A DNA stretch of 64,000 bases from Synaphobranchus kaupii (GCA_029718625.1 CM056379.1:51853579-51917578); one strand, 5' to 3'; shown: positions 1-13,009, counted from the first letter of the stretch. A program made the numbers and translations. The notes: generated by a model from the letters alone, not told the origin.

Positions 1-1108
1 CTACCCCATCCCCATTTGCTTCAAAACTATTATTCGGGTAGCCTACATACTACTGAAAATATAATATTAGATTCACAAAACGATAAGCTAACTTTTAAGC
101 TAATAAACATGTAGACGTGACCGGTAGATTTTTAATGAGATGAGACCGTAGCTACGGTGAAAAAAGGGGAGTTTCAGTAAATAGGTAAAGAAGCTCACGA
201 TTTTTGTTGTTTTAATAATCAATTAATAGTTTATTTAATCAAGAAAGATACCTTTTGAATCCACAATATTTTGGTAAGATGGCTGGCTAACTGGATTGTT
301 TAACGTTACATGGTGGAAGTCCAGGATTTATTTCTTCATCTAGTTACCACGCCCTCGAGTGGACATAATAAAAATGGCACTTCTTGATGTTGGTGCTTGC
401 TAGTTGAGTTGATTACAATGAACTACAGTTAAAAAAAAAAAAAATTATAAAAACATTTTGCTAATATTGTGAATATGCTATAGACATAGCATATACTGGG
501 TTTATTTTTTGTACCGTTGGGAAATCATCTCTCGAGGAAGTTCAAATACGGTTGAACGCGGGCGTGCCCGATAATGGGCACTATAGCCTAGCTATAATGA
601 GATAGGAGCCAACTTCCTGGACACTTGCTAAAGTGAAATATTTTTTTTTACACATATTTACACCAAACTGATGCTTAGCAAGCTCAGTGTTGATGTAACC
701 AAGATATTTGAAGTTAAACAAGTGTCCTTCATCATCCATTTTAGCTTCTGCAATTACACGTTAATGTTGGATTTCTTCTGAAATATAGAATATTCTGAAC
801 CCCGCATTGCATGAGCACATATACTGTGACGTTGCTGAGAAACTGGTCTATTTACCCAACCGATCAGCTGTGCACGATATGAAAAAAGTGGCGTCGGTTG
901 TTTGGTAACCGTGCTTAGCCGACACACCGTGAGATCAGTATACTACCACAATTTACTCTGCCTATTTACGCCACTTCTCGCGCAACTTTCAACAAGGTAG
1001 ACATCAGTCAGTTAGCTACTTCCGCTCTGCTAGGCCGGCCTAGCGCCCGGCAAAAATGGACAAATACAGCCAGAGTAAGGAAACGGGTGTAGGAGAGATG
1101 GGGCAGAC
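1..1108. other. patl2 intronic sequence at left edge
   Basis: No coding segment with Pat1 similarity could be found here. The last visible patl2 exon ends at 1109 with a GT donor, so this stretch reads as the following intron; the exons for the C-terminal Pat1 domain should lie left of the window. It is AT-rich, with a short A-run near 430. I see no recognisable repeat. Confidence 0.5.
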
Positions 1109-4100
1109 CTGGGGTATAAGAGTCTGTCTTAGTGACATAAGGGGTGGTGAGTTTGGGGGGTTCCCTCTTTGCCCTGTCTCCCAGCAGTTCTTCTGCCAGC
1201 TTGGCTTCCATTCGCTGGTAGTACTCCTGAGGACATAAGTTGGAAAGTGACCTGGGCCTTAGACTCATGCTTTTTCTCTTTATAAAAAGGTATACATGAT
1301 TACAATTAATTTTCAACCTTGTCACACCTTTTGGCTCAATGCAAAGAGACCTGCAGTTGTTCAGACAGTAAAATCTGGCCCCAACAGCAACTCAAGACAC
1401 ACTTGTCAATGGGACCCTTTTTTTTTTAGCTTACTTATTTAGCAATTAATTTAATTATAGTAGCATTCAAAAGTTATTTTCAGGGACAATCACTGCAGCT
1501 GTCAGATGTCTCTTCCTGTTAAGAGACTGTTCTTGTGTTGACAGGCCCCACAGTCTGAATCTAGACCAAGAGTTTGAAGATTGTGTGGCTGGCAGCACTG
1601 CAGGTCAGCACAATTTCTGCTGAGAGCATGTGCTTGTGTGGAGGTGGCAGCAATGAGCTGAATACTGGGAATTCCAATTTGGGAGAAAAAAAGAAGAAAT
1701 TTAAAGAACATTTATGCAATTTAAATGTGTAGAACTACAGGAGGTAACGGTACCTGGTAATAATAGTCATCTAAGTGGGGGTTCTCACTCTGAAGCTGAA
1801 TCATCTGCAGTCTGATAATCCACTCCTTCTCCTTTAAAGACATGAGCTGACTGTGAGGGTCCCAACTCTCTGTCTTTCTAGAGAATGGGACAGGTGATTG
1901 GGTATGAAAATTTGCATATACACACAGCCAGTCACTAAATAGACAATATGTAACAGCACTTTTTCACCACCATACAACAGTGAATGGTTAACATGTTTTT
2001 ATCCATATTATTATTATTATTACTACTACAAATTATATATGTCCTATTCAACATTGCTTGTAAAAGTTGCTTTTCCATCTGCCAAGTGTCAATATATCAC
2101 AGGCCAGGGCCTATTCTCAACTCCTACAGGACTTGAGCAAAAGTCCCTCTTAAAGAGTATAAAGGATTGCTGTAAATAATGCTTTTTAGTATGGCGTGCT
2201 GTCAGCAGGTGTGCTTTTTCTTCAGAAATAAAGACTGTTATAATTGGAACTAGTGTGAACTGTTTTCCTGACTGATTTGCCTCCATTAGAAGACAAGGGT
2301 GGATTTTTCCCTCTCAGCCCAACAACTGCTACCATACATGTTGGTACCACAGAGTGAACAAGATCATGCACACACTGGCATTTGGACATATCACAGTACA
2401 TTAATACCGCAGTGATCTCAAGAGCTATTTTTACAGTGAACAAAATCCAGCTGGACTAAATTCAACCCATACTGCTAATAAACAGAAGGAAGGGCCAATC
2501 CTGTGAGAAGCAAAAATGGCTGTCAATCACCTGTGAGCTCTCTGTTGACGCTGGCTTAGAAGCCGACGGTGCTGGGGGTGGAGCTGTGTCACATGACCTG
2601 GGAACCTTTAGTGGTGGAATGGTAAGACGGGTAAGATCGGCACATTCACAGACCCACAGTACAAAATATGAATACCAGAGGAATTTGATTTTGTGATAAG
2701 GCTCAATACCCGTTTCCAGTATTAAGAAACTGAAGAGACACAGTACATTAAAATCGCATATCTATGGGACAACATTTCATTTCTTGGTATAATATAATTT
2801 GAAGCAAAACACAGTTGAGGATGATCTTGATAGAACATACCTGAATCGCTGAACAGGATTGGCAGAAGGGCTATAGAATGGGGCAGGGGTTGGAGAGTGG
2901 GCTCCAAACCTCAGTTGCATCATTTTTGGGGTGAAGGCCTGTGAGACAGGAGGTCGGGGGCACGAGGAGGGGGAGCGCAAGCCACCACACTGAGAAGAAT
3001 ACAATGCACATGCTCAGACAAGTATGATAAACACATAACCTTACTATTGGAAGCAATTAGCCTGATGTGTAATATAGTAAGGATATGAACCAAAAGCTCA
3101 GTGTTGAACAGCATACCACTGCTAGCACTGTTGCAGGCAACAATAACAAAATCACAAAGGAAATGGAAGAAAGTAGGTCAAGAGGTGACAGAGAGTACAG
3201 ATTGTTTTGAGTCATTCACCTGGCCATACTGCTGCTGAGGACGGACAGGGGAACGAGGTATCATAGGATTCATCTGCATCTTGAGACAGAAATTTTAAAT
3301 TGCCACCTACTAACTGACCAAAACTAACAATGACAATGGACAATTGTATACTACCGGCCACCAAGAACTCAACACATACTTGAGACAGATATCTTTGTCC
3401 AAAAGGCCTTGTTGAAAGTTGCTCATGTTGGCCTGATCTCTTGCCTGGTGCAGCCCCTCTGAACGCTGGGAAAGGACGTTGAAGGGGTGACAGGAAGTCC
3501 AGAGTGGTAGGCAGGATTCTGCCTGGAGCCGGTCGATCAATGACACCTACGATAGCCTTGTCCTGAGAACATTAATGCAGCGATTAAACTAGCCATGTAT
3601 TAGATTTAGCCAGGAATCTTTTGGAATGTTGAATATGCAGACACGCGCGCAGACCAATTTCACTATGCTGAAACTATAAGGCATGTGCTGTACCTGTAGT
3701 ATAGATCCTGCAATGCATCTCTGAGTGCCATAGGATGACAGCACCCACTGCCAGAGAAGGGGACATTTTAGCAGTTAATAGTAAGGTGTAAAATGACTCA
3801 TTTCACAATATGCATTTCTTAGTTTCTCTATTACTAGTCCACTCAATAAAAAATTTAACATTCATTGGCTGTTCATATTGCTTTTAATTCTAAACACCCA
3901 CCTGTAAAAACAGTGAATTGCTATCCATCCTTTAAACTTACTGGCTAGGTGTCGTTCATAACATTTTATCTTCTGACAATGAATAATTATAACATCAAAC
4001 ACAATTCTTATATGTACAACAGACACCACAAATGACAATCCCAGATTTCAGTTAACCACCACCTTTGGGTGGTTTGATATGTAGTAATTGTGGTGGAAAA

Positions 4101-6197
4101 AATTTGGAAGCGAGTGACAGCTGACCAAGATGATGATAGACAGGGGAGGATTCAACCACTACTCAACTGGAAAGACTATCCATAAATGCGGTCATAATTA
4201 AAATACTGTGAATATTTCAGACTTCAGGTCACGCTCTACCCACTACACCAGACAGCTATTTGCTATTGTCAGAGGTCTGGTGTAATGCATAGAGCATTTG
4301 ACATTAGACCTAAAGTCCACTGATTCTGTTGAAGGTGGGACATTGTCGTTGCTTTTTAAACTAGTTATTCTAGTTTAAATCCAGCTCCATTAAAGGGTAA
4401 CAGGGTGCTGTAAAAATGCCCTGTTTAAGGGCTTATATGGAGCTGATAATTAACCACAAGCATTGCAAAAATCTGTAAACAGGATTATACATTTATACAA
4501 TTTGAAAATTAGTGATTTGAGGTGGCCTTCCCGGCTGAATGGTGGTTTGAGCTACCTCTTCCTTCACCTCTCCCCATCTGTATCATCTTCATAGGCTGTC
4601 ACTAATGTTGTTTCTCTGCTATAACCAAATGTTATGTATTATTAGATGACAAAGGGTACAATTTACAGCAAGAGCAAGCAGTCATTCTGAAAACCACAAA
4701 AGACCATTGTCCATTGAAGTATCCCTTTTGGCTGCAGGGAATTTTTTTTTTCCTTTTTCTAAAACAGGCTTGATGGTCACTATAGCACTGTATCCTGCCA
4801 GGTTTTTAATTTTTTTAGTTCTCAAATAGACCACAGTAAAAACTGATTCCAATGTAGGCAGAAATCCAGTATGAAAAGGAATGTAACTCACAGCATCCGA
4901 GTCCTTATCCTGCCACGAGGAGCTGGTGCCACTGTCCACTATAGCACTGTCCAGACTCTAAGAAATATCACACTGATATAAAACAAAGTCTAAAACTGTT
5001 TTAAAGTGTTCCGGAGACCAAAAACAATTAGTTCTTCAGGCAAGTTATTTTTAGTAGTGTGTCTCCTTGGGTAGGCTTACCTTCAGGCTGGGTCTTCCTT
5101 CCACAGTCCTCATTACAGCTGGGTCATCAAACATTTTTCCTCTCCCTCCTAACCGCTCCTTGTTCCCCCTTTCCCTTGCCTGCATCCCCAACCAGGCCTG
5201 TGGTTGAATTTGAGGATCTGGTCCAGGTTTTGGGAGGGAGGGAGAGCTGGGAGTGCAAGGATGTGGTGAAGATGGTGCTGGTGACTTGTCTGCACAGAAG
5301 ATTAAGAGGTCTGTTGGATCCCCTTCTGCATCTTCCACACCTGTGTAAAGATCTAGATAGAAACATTTCAATTTACACAGGTAAAGCTATCCTTTGACTG
5401 ATTTTCCATTTCCATGTAGAATTTTCAAACAATAAAAAAAGACATTATGGAGTAAATGGTTCATTCTTCACTGACAGAAAATGCCACCATTTAATTCCTG
5501 CCTATTCGACCCCTACCCATGTCTTGCATACCCAATCCAAAAGTCTCTTCATTGTACAGATCTATTTCCTCATCTTCTTCAACCATCTCCTGTAGAAGTC
5601 CACATCCCTCAACTTCATCTCCATCCTCTTCCTCACTCCACCTGCCGCCATCTTCTGGCCACTCTGAGTGGGAGAGAGGGCATTCCACCTCCTAGAAAGA
5701 GACATGCTAGTTAGCATAAAAAAACTAAGACACAGAGTAGGCTATAGGCTACCAAATTAACGCAAACAAATATGCAAGCTCTATATAGTTATTGGCTGAA
5801 GTCTGAAACTTTGCATTACTAATTTTTCCCATCAAAGGTGGGAGCTGACATCTGACGCAAAACAATATCATATAGGATAAATTTGAAAACTGAGAAAGGA
5901 TTGGAAAGATAAAAATTTGCCAACAATTTAAGCTTCTACTTTCTGAACACTTGAAAAGGAAATGTACTTTGATTCAAAATACTTTTCGACATTAACTTTA
6001 ACATAAAAAAACATTACATCCGTATTGACTCGTTTGTAGCCTATAGAGTTAAAAGTAGAATCAAAACAAAAGGTCATATCTCAAGTTAAAAGGAAAATAG
6101 ACTTTCTTAACATCAAATAATTCTGAAATAAAATGTAAACCTTATAGCTAGGTAACCGTAGGTAACCTTAACTTACTTGTTGGTCTGATTTACTCAT
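1109..6197 (-). CDS. patl2: patl2, Pat1-type mRNA decay/translation repression factor, 5' ten exons (partial)
   Basis: Exons read on the minus strand: 6177-6197, 5532-5691, 5081-5340, 4892-4957, 3380-3562, 3220-3279, 2841-2989, 2531-2605, 1754-1877 and 1109-1226. All have AG/GT borders and phases that join without a break, giving 405 codons plus one base before the gene leaves the window. Family marks in order: an acidic block with EEDEEIDLYNEETFG (Pat1 N-terminus), DDPAVMRTV, the core motif LHPQHRRLL, then KEKEWIIRLQMIQLQ, DDYYYQEYYQ and EELLG followed by LTTPYVTKTDSY. The YYQEYYQ...EELLG...TPY pattern fits PATL2 better than PATL1. PATL2 proteins are RNA-binding, P-body-related repressors known from oocytes. 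The start ATG at 6197 opens a seven-codon exon (MSKSDQQ) with donor GTAAGT. The C-terminal Pat1 domain is outside the window. PATL1 is the alternative name. Confidence 0.85.
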
Positions 6198-6509
6198 TTA
6201 ATTCCGAAAATATTTTAAAGCTCGTCTGAGTAAGTTGTTCGCTATCCAGCTGACCTTGGACACGTGCGCGGCGTTCTCAACACCCTTTTTAAATTACCGC
6301 ACCTGCGCCACGCGTGAGTACCTTGGAAAGTGACATGCGCATTGAGGGAACCCCTTGCCGGTTCGCCGCTAATTACGCAGTGACAAGGGCGGAGAAATCC
6401 GTTTAAATTGAGTGGAGTCTGCCAGCTGGCCAGCGGCAACAGTCACGTGATTTGTGCAAGCATCCATTGTCCGTCGTGCTCTATTGCGTGTAATGATTAT
6501 TGCCTTTCC
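6198..6509 (-). promoter_or_regulatory. patl2 5' UTR/promoter region
   Basis: This GC-richer stretch with several CpGs lies directly upstream of the patl2 ATG. It contains two CACGTG E-boxes, at 6261-6266 and 6444-6449. The upstream limit is set by a transposon edge near 6510. No TATA box is obvious. Promoter role is inferred from position. Confidence 0.4.
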
Positions 6510-7090
6510 ATATGGAGGCCCAAAAATGACTTATCTAATTATGAATAAATAAATATATAAATAAGTAAATAAATAAATGTGAAGTATAAATAGAGAAATT
6601 ATAATATAAATATATAAATAAAAGCAGAAATTAATAAATATATACAAACCCCAATTCAAAAAAGTTTGGACAGGATGTAAAATGCACATAAAAGCAGAAA
6701 GCAGTGATTTTTTAATTATCTTGTACATGTATTTAATTGAAAACAGTACAAAGAAAAGATATTTAATGTTTACCTTATCAACTTTATAGTTTTCTGTAAA
6801 TATACACAAATTCCAAATTTGATGCCTGCAACACGTTCCAAAAAAGTAAAAAAAAACACCTGTTTGGAACATTCCACAGGTAAACACGTGATACTATCAT
6901 GACTGGGTATAAAAGGATATCAAAAGACTCTTGATATCTTATCTTCAGGTACTCTTACAAGCGATACTATAACCTCTCTGTATTTGAATGGATCTCTATG
7001 GGAATTGGGGGGTGGGAACGGTCTGCGGTATCAAATGAGCCTCAAACCATCACTCTGCTGCCAGATATGCAGTAGATATGGATTTATCAC

Positions 7091-7239
7091 TTACATTACA
7101 TTACATTACATTACAGGCATTTAGCAGACGCTCTTATCCAGAGCGACTTACACAACTTCTTATTACATTTATCCATTCATACAGCTGGATATATACTGAA
7201 GCAATTCAGGTTAAGTACCTTGCTCAAGGGTACAATGCA
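7091..7239 (-). repeat. tRNA-derived SINE (V-SINE-like), truncated copy
   Basis: This is the tail and central domain of the family seen complete at 25163 and 43761: TTACATTACATTACA tail, then GGCATTTAGCAGACGCTC and the conserved CAGCTGGATATATACTGAAG segment. The tRNA-like head is missing. It sits exactly between the two halves of the foldback module, so it is a later insertion. Confidence 0.7.
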
Positions 7240-7469
7240 ATAGGCTAATTGAAGGGTTGTATCTCCTGACTTACTTTTCCATAGAGTTCAATAGGAAAAT
7301 CAAGAGAAACAACCCTTAAAGTGACCCATCTGTATCTACTGCATATCTGGCAGCAGAGTAATGGTTTGAGGTTTGTTTGATACCTCAGACCTTTGATGAC
7401 TTACAGCCATTTAGCCAACATGGATTCCATACTATTCCCATGTAATTTACAGCTTAATCTAGGCTCCGC

Positions 7470-8880
7470 CAGAGGCTGCCTGCTGCCCTGTCCAGAGCTC
7501 CAGCTGGAGGTGGCGCCAGAGGCCGCAGCCCCACTGCCCTGTTCAGAGGTCCAGCCAGAGACCACTGTGCCGCCTGCCTTTCCAGAGTAGGGGTGTAAAT
7601 TGCGAGAGACCTGCCGATTCGATACATATTGCGATACTTGGGTGCCGATTCGATACGTATTGCGATTCTGCAAGTAGCCTATTGCGATTCTACAAGTATT
7701 GTGATACGATATTACAATATGTATTGCCATTTTCTTTAGGCTACTCTTTAAATCACTAGGCCTATTGCTTTGAAATGTTAATTGATGCAAAGTTGTGTCT
7801 GCAGACATTTGCTCTGTAACATAACATTTGAAGTTACTTTAATTTCAAGTTAAATACTTTTATTTAGACTCATTTGTAAAGGATACAAAAATAAGGTTGC
7901 TCTTGCACCAGGAGACAATAATTCTTAACAAAAATTCTGAGTCATAAAATCAGTCACAATAAGTGTACAATACAAACCCTCACACAGTTACAACAGCAGC
8001 AAGTGTAACAAATGTAGCTACTAATGCACATGAACTATAACTGGTTACAGAACCAAATGCTTCAAATAGCCTACAATCAGACTATTGGCAAATATTGTCA
8101 TTAACTATATTGTCACCAGGAGAGAATAATTCTCATTTTCAACAAAAAAATAGCTGAATCCTGAGTGCGTAATGGCGCATAGATAAGAAATGGGACACCC
8201 TTGCATGACATTCGGTTGCTGTGGTTACATACACACGCATCGCCATGTTTCGTGTTGCCGCTATGTCATTTTTTTTATTTATAAACCCACTGACAAAAAT
8301 CGCGTGCATTAGTCGTCTGTGGAACTTCGGTGACAACGGGTGTGTTGTCTGTGGGACGTCCCTTGAATAACCAGAATTAAAGTTTATAAGTCGCCTCCGT
8401 ACGTTGTTTAGATCACTTTTTAATTGTGAATTAGGGTGAGGTAAAAAAAGGCCATAGCTCCCTGTCCAGATGAGCCACTGGAGCACGCCATCCCACCACC
8501 TTGTCCCGAGGTGCTGCCAGAGGTCGCTGCTCCGTCGCCTTGTCCGCTCCATCGCCTTGTCCAGAGGCTTCCGCTTGCCGCCCTCTGCTGGACGGCACCC
8601 CCATGACACCCAGACAGAGGAACCAGCTGCGGCTCGTTCAAATTAGCACAGCTGGGCACCATCAGGATGATTGGCCTGCCTTTAAAAAAGGGCCTGGTTC
8701 CCAGGCCAGAGAGGGACACGTTGATTTGAATGTTGAGAGGAAGAGTTTTGTTTGGGACTGACTTTTGAAAGCCGCTACTGAGTGTTTTCCCAGTTTTTGT
8801 AGGTGAAACTTAATAAAAAAGGAACTTTATTTACCCTATTCCATTATTTTTCCTGTCTGTTCACCACATGGTACAGCAAC
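7470..8880. other. GC-rich, proline-coding repeat blocks interrupted by AT-rich sequence
   Basis: Two GC-rich blocks (about 7470-7590 and 8455-8620) share a loose CCTGTCCAGAGG-type period and read as PCPE-like proline-rich peptide. An AT-rich segment beginning TAGGGGTGTAAATTGC at about 7588 separates them. The GC blocks resemble 5' regions or LTRs of fish retroelements, and the AT-rich part resembles a hAT-type insertion, but neither could be proved. Confidence 0.25.
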
Positions 8881-9214
8881 CATTCCCAGCGCTTAGTCTA
8901 TGTTTACAAAAATAAATAAAGTTGATGAGGTAAAAAATTAAGTATCTTTTTTCAATTAAATATATGTAAAAGAGAATTTACAAATCACTGCTTTCTGCTT
9001 TTATCTGCATTTTACATACTGTACCAACTTTTTTGGAATTGGGGTTTGTACATACAAATTGTCTTGTACGCCATTGGTTAATCATAGGTGATGGCTGGGT
9101 CGCACTGGCAGTTTACGGTCTCTGCTGCAGCTGAGAAATTGAACAAACCGTTTCAGCGGAGGTGTCCGTGACTGCAGTACATACTTCTGGGTAGGACAGG
9201 AGTGGTAGTGGGGG

Positions 9215-9563
9215 GGGTGCGTCCCAATAGTCGAAAAATGCACCCTCCCTTCCTCCACTATCACCTCCTCTACTCCGTGCCCTGGAAAATTATCTTTGTG
9301 TTTTAATCTAATGTTGCTGATTACATCTTAATTATGTATTAATGGTTACATATTAATTAACACAAACCGCAATGTCAGGTACATTGTATACTGTACATGC
9401 AAATACTTGTACTCTAAACGTTCAGGCAGTTTTGGATACTTCCAGGTAGGAGAGGAGTGGTAGTGGGGGAGTGGAGGAAAGGAGGTGGGGAGTGAAGAAT
9501 ATTGGGACGCACCCGGGGAGTGGAGGAAAGGAGATGGGGAGTGAAGAATATTGGGACGCACCC
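9215..9563. repeat. Inverted-repeat element with GGGTGCGTCCCAATA ends
   Basis: GGGTGCGTCCCAATA at 9215 is mirrored by TATTGGGACGCACCC ending at 9514 and again at 9563, because the right end is duplicated in tandem (about 50 bp). A related end, TATTGGGACGCACCC, occurs near 22494-22508. It looks like a small DNA transposon of unknown superfamily. Confidence 0.5.
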
Positions 9564-10108
9564 CCAACTCAACAGGAAGCTCATGCCCTGCCCTCAGCAT
9601 AGTGGACTTGAGCGACCCAGCAACCGAGTCGCTCGCTGAGAAAACGCGGCGAAAGGATCTTTGGCTCTTATGTCTGGGTTGCCCACTTGCCCAGCCGACC
9701 AATGGTGCTTTAAACCAGGTTAGAACAACCCACCTCATTAACATATACATGCAGAAATACAGAAATAAATAAACATAGAAATGTAGAAATACAGGAATAA
9801 ATAAACACAGAAATTGAGAAATAAATAAATGTAGAAATTAAAAAAAAAAAATTATTTCCAGATTTATTAACAACGTTTATTTATTTCAGCATTTATTTAT
9901 TTAGTCATTTATTTATTTCCATATTTATTATCAACATTTATTCAAATATTTATTTCTTTCACCATGTATTTATTTATAATTATATAAGCCATTTTTGGTC
10001 CTCCATATTTCCAAGCCATCTTTGCCAAGAGTTCACACCACAGAACTGTAGCCTATGTGGTTCAGAGTATGGAGGTATTGTCTCAAAAATAAATAAATAA
10101 ATGAAACG

Positions 10109-10692
10109 CATCCAGAAATACATGTAACTGATCCATAAATAAATGCAACTGACCCACAAATAAATGTACCTGAACTGATCCACAAATAAATGCACCTGAA
10201 CTGATCCACAAGTAAATGTAACTGATCCACAAATTAATGCAACTGATCCACAAATTAATGCAACTGATCCACAAATGAATGCAACTGATCCACAAATAAA
10301 TGCAACGGATCCACAAATGAATGTAACTAATCCACAAATAAATGCAACTGATCCACAAATAAATGCAACTGATCCACAAATCAATGTAACTGATCCACAA
10401 ATAAATGCAACTGATAAACAAATACATGCAACTGATCCATAAATAAATGTAACTGATCCACAAATAAATGCAACTGACCCACAAATAAATGTACCTGAAC
10501 TGATCCACAAATAAATGCACTTGAACTGATCCACAAGTAAATGTAACTGATCCACGAATTAATGTAACTGATCCACAAATGAATGCAACTGATCCACAAA
10601 TAAATGCAACTGATCCAAAAATAAATGCAATTGATCCACAAATAAATGCAACTGATTCACAAATAGCCTATATGAAACCGATTCACAAATGT
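10109..10692. repeat. 21-bp minisatellite
   Basis: About 27 tandem copies of AACTGATCCACAAATAAATGC with point variants and some longer units (CCTGAACTGATCC). The 21-bp period gives a 7-residue peptide period in open frames, which are not genes. A block starting at the GACCC variant at 10151 recurs at 10476, a 325-bp higher-order duplication. Confidence 0.9.
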
Positions 10693-12840
10693 TTTATATC
10701 AGTGCAGATATCCAGCTTCGTAGTATATCCAAAGATTTAAAATGATGAGATTTTCTCACCTGGGTCCTGTATCACCGAAGCAGGATTACTGCAAAAGGCG
10801 GGAGAGTAGCAAGCAAAACCGAGTGATCTGATTGGTTTGGAATTAGAAGTTGGGAAAATTTTGAAAACGGGATGTCAGTTTATTATTGATTTGTCACTTG
10901 CCAGTTGTCAACCAGAAGAGCATTGCAGGCCTCCAGAAAGGTACCGTTTGCCAGGGGTAACGTTTTGACTGGTAAAATAAAATTAAAATAAAACCAGATG
11001 CAATGCACCATGACAGACCATTTTAGCTACACGACCATGGCCGATAGCTAGTTTATTCATTAAATCAGCTAGCTGTGCTAGCTAACGTTAGCCACATAAA
11101 TATAATATTGGTAACTTATCTAACTTGCAATTTGTCCAAAATAATTATTAATTAGTCTATGAATGGAACATGTCAAGGCTATATTAGCTATTATTAGTAT
11201 TAGCTATTAAGTTATTATTTTGTCTTGTAGTTGTGAATGTTCATTTATGCATAAAGTTGTAACTAAAAGTTAGGTTAGCTACAGCGCGCCCGACGCTACA
11301 GGTGCGAACGTAGCTAAGTAGTAGCTACGTTAGTGCGTTATTTCGTATCGGTTTGATAAAAAGACTAAGGATAGCCTACATGTTTCCCTTAATAACAATG
11401 TGCAATTAATTTCAAATTGTCCGTTTATTTTAAAAGTGCCTTAGCTAGTTATGGGTAACAGAACTCTACGGTAACCATTTCCAAGGAGCACATAGCTATG
11501 TAAGTTGAACAATATAGGAGCACACTAACGTTAATAGCCACGTTAACTTTACTTCCCAAATAGTAGATGTGCTCCGAAATAATTTTTCCAGTTAGCACAC
11601 ATAAATTTTCAGGACGAAATGCTCCTAAAATGGGAGCACTAGTCCTGGGTAAGTCGACTTCGGGTAACGTTAATGTTTGTAACGTTAACGTTAGCTTGCC
11701 TTAGTTGAATAGAAATTAAAAAGACTTCCAATCGAAACTAATTTTAAATGTTGTTTTTGAAGAATGATTTGGTAATATACACACATGCAACCTTTGGAGG
11801 CATAACGTTGCTGTACAAGCTGCTCTTGCCACCAGCCTTGGATGCCCCGCGATACCAGCCATTGGAAAGCTGACAAGTTGTCAGAAACGTCTGTAGCCTA
11901 CGCTATCATTCAATCTATGTATGTCAGGACCAATCAAAAACATACTAAAATTTAAATAATATCTTTGAAAACCCATAAATTGTAGGCTACTATCACTTTA
12001 TTGGTTACCCATTTTGCTTTCTCCCATATTAATCAAACAAGTGAGAGAATGAATTTATGTAGGCCTATGTTATAGGCTAGCCATTTGTACTTTTTTTTGT
12101 AGTCACAAAAACACCAAGCAACAGGTTCACTCTAAACTCACTCTCTCCCATCTCTCACTCTGCCGTTACCCTCTGTCTCCCTCTCTCATTTGTGTCCGTC
12201 CATTCCATGCACTGAAACCAAATATGAACTACAAGTTTCTTGGCCGACAGACAGATTTTAGTGGGGAGGAGCATTGCTGTTCTGTCCAGAACAGTCTGAA
12301 GGACAGACAGAGGTGGAGAAAGAGAAAACCTTGAGACATACGGACAAACTTCAAAGAATATACAAAGGCCCAAAAATAAGATTGGCTAGAGGTTGGTGTT
12401 GACTTGATTTAAACTTAAGTGTTTTAATTTGAAACATAATTCAGGTGGTTGGTGTATGTTGGTAATTATGTTTATTTGTCTTTAGGGCTTGGAACAGCTG
12501 TACTTCAGTTGTCTGTGTTGATTATTGTAGGTCTATTTTAATAAATGTAATTTAAATACACAATTGTGGCAGTAAATTGCAACTGGTAAATTAAAGATGA
12601 ATAATGTTGGTCTGACTAAAGGTAGTGGAGGCAAATACCTTTGCAAGTCAATGTATTACTTATAACGGTAAAAGGGTAGAAGTATTGAAGTGCATTATGA
12701 GTAGTTTATTAAAATACATGTTCCATTAGAATATAACCCTACACAAATTCATCAATGTGTGTCATCAAGGCCATTTTGCTTGGTATGTCCAAATGCTTAC
12801 TGACTTCTCTTGAAAACTCCAGGGGAAGTGTTTAATTATG
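10693..12840. other. Intergenic region between patl2 and cox6a2
   Basis: AT-rich sequence without a supportable gene. Pieces near 10710-10790 (CGAAGCAGGATTACTG) resemble the ends of the MITE at 51377. CpG-bearing sequence around 10880-11350 could hold an upstream exon or promoter, but no splice-supported reading was found. Confidence 0.3.
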
Positions 12841-13009
12841 AAAAATAAAGAATACCCGCACACTAGCAAATGCTCCCTTGTGGTATATTCATGCAAAGTT
12901 TTGACTGAAGAGGTCTTCGAGTCTTGTTTGCCTGACGAAGACCTCTTTGGTCGAAACGTTGCATGAATAAACCACAAGGGAGCATTTGTGCAGGTATTCT
13001 TTATTTTTT
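12841..13009. repeat. Foldback element (169 bp)
   Basis: The arms AAAAATAAAGAATACCCGCA... and ...AGGTATTCTTTATTTTTT are mirror images for about 55 bp. The centre carries GACGAAGACCTCTTTGGTCG followed by AAACGTTG, a motif type I recall as dispersed in several vertebrate genomes. Confidence 0.7.

Larger units (their letters stand above)
6645..9048. mobile_element. Tc1/mariner-type element, non-autonomous, with nested insertions
   Basis: The left end CAAACCCCAATTCAAAAAAG is matched in inverted form near 9025-9048, and TA flanks both ends (6643-6644 and 9049-9050). Inverted similarity continues inward (6690-6720 against 8970-9000). The interior holds both halves of the shared foldback module (6905-7090 and 7255-7470) split by a SINE, plus a proline-coding GC-rich block. 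No transposase was recognised. Confidence 0.75.
6510..10008. mobile_element. Candidate composite element with inverted ends and AAATAAAT-rich arms
   Basis: The left end ATATGGAGGCCCAAAAATGA is mirrored by the right end near 9975-10008, with a few mismatches, and both arms continue into AAATAAAT repeats (6540-6640 and 9720-9970). TTCC flanks both sides (6506-6509 and 10009-10012), a possible short target duplication. A complete Tc1-type element (6645-9048) sits inside. No transposase of its own was found. Confidence 0.45.

Noticed and set aside
7401..7808. A 135-codon minus-strand frame
   Set aside because: It crosses the border between a GC-rich repeat block and an AT-rich insertion; no recognisable domain.
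9980..10641. Long open frames (up to 191 codons) on the minus strand
   Set aside because: They are translations of the 21-bp minisatellite, visible as a 7-residue period, with no start context or family similarity.
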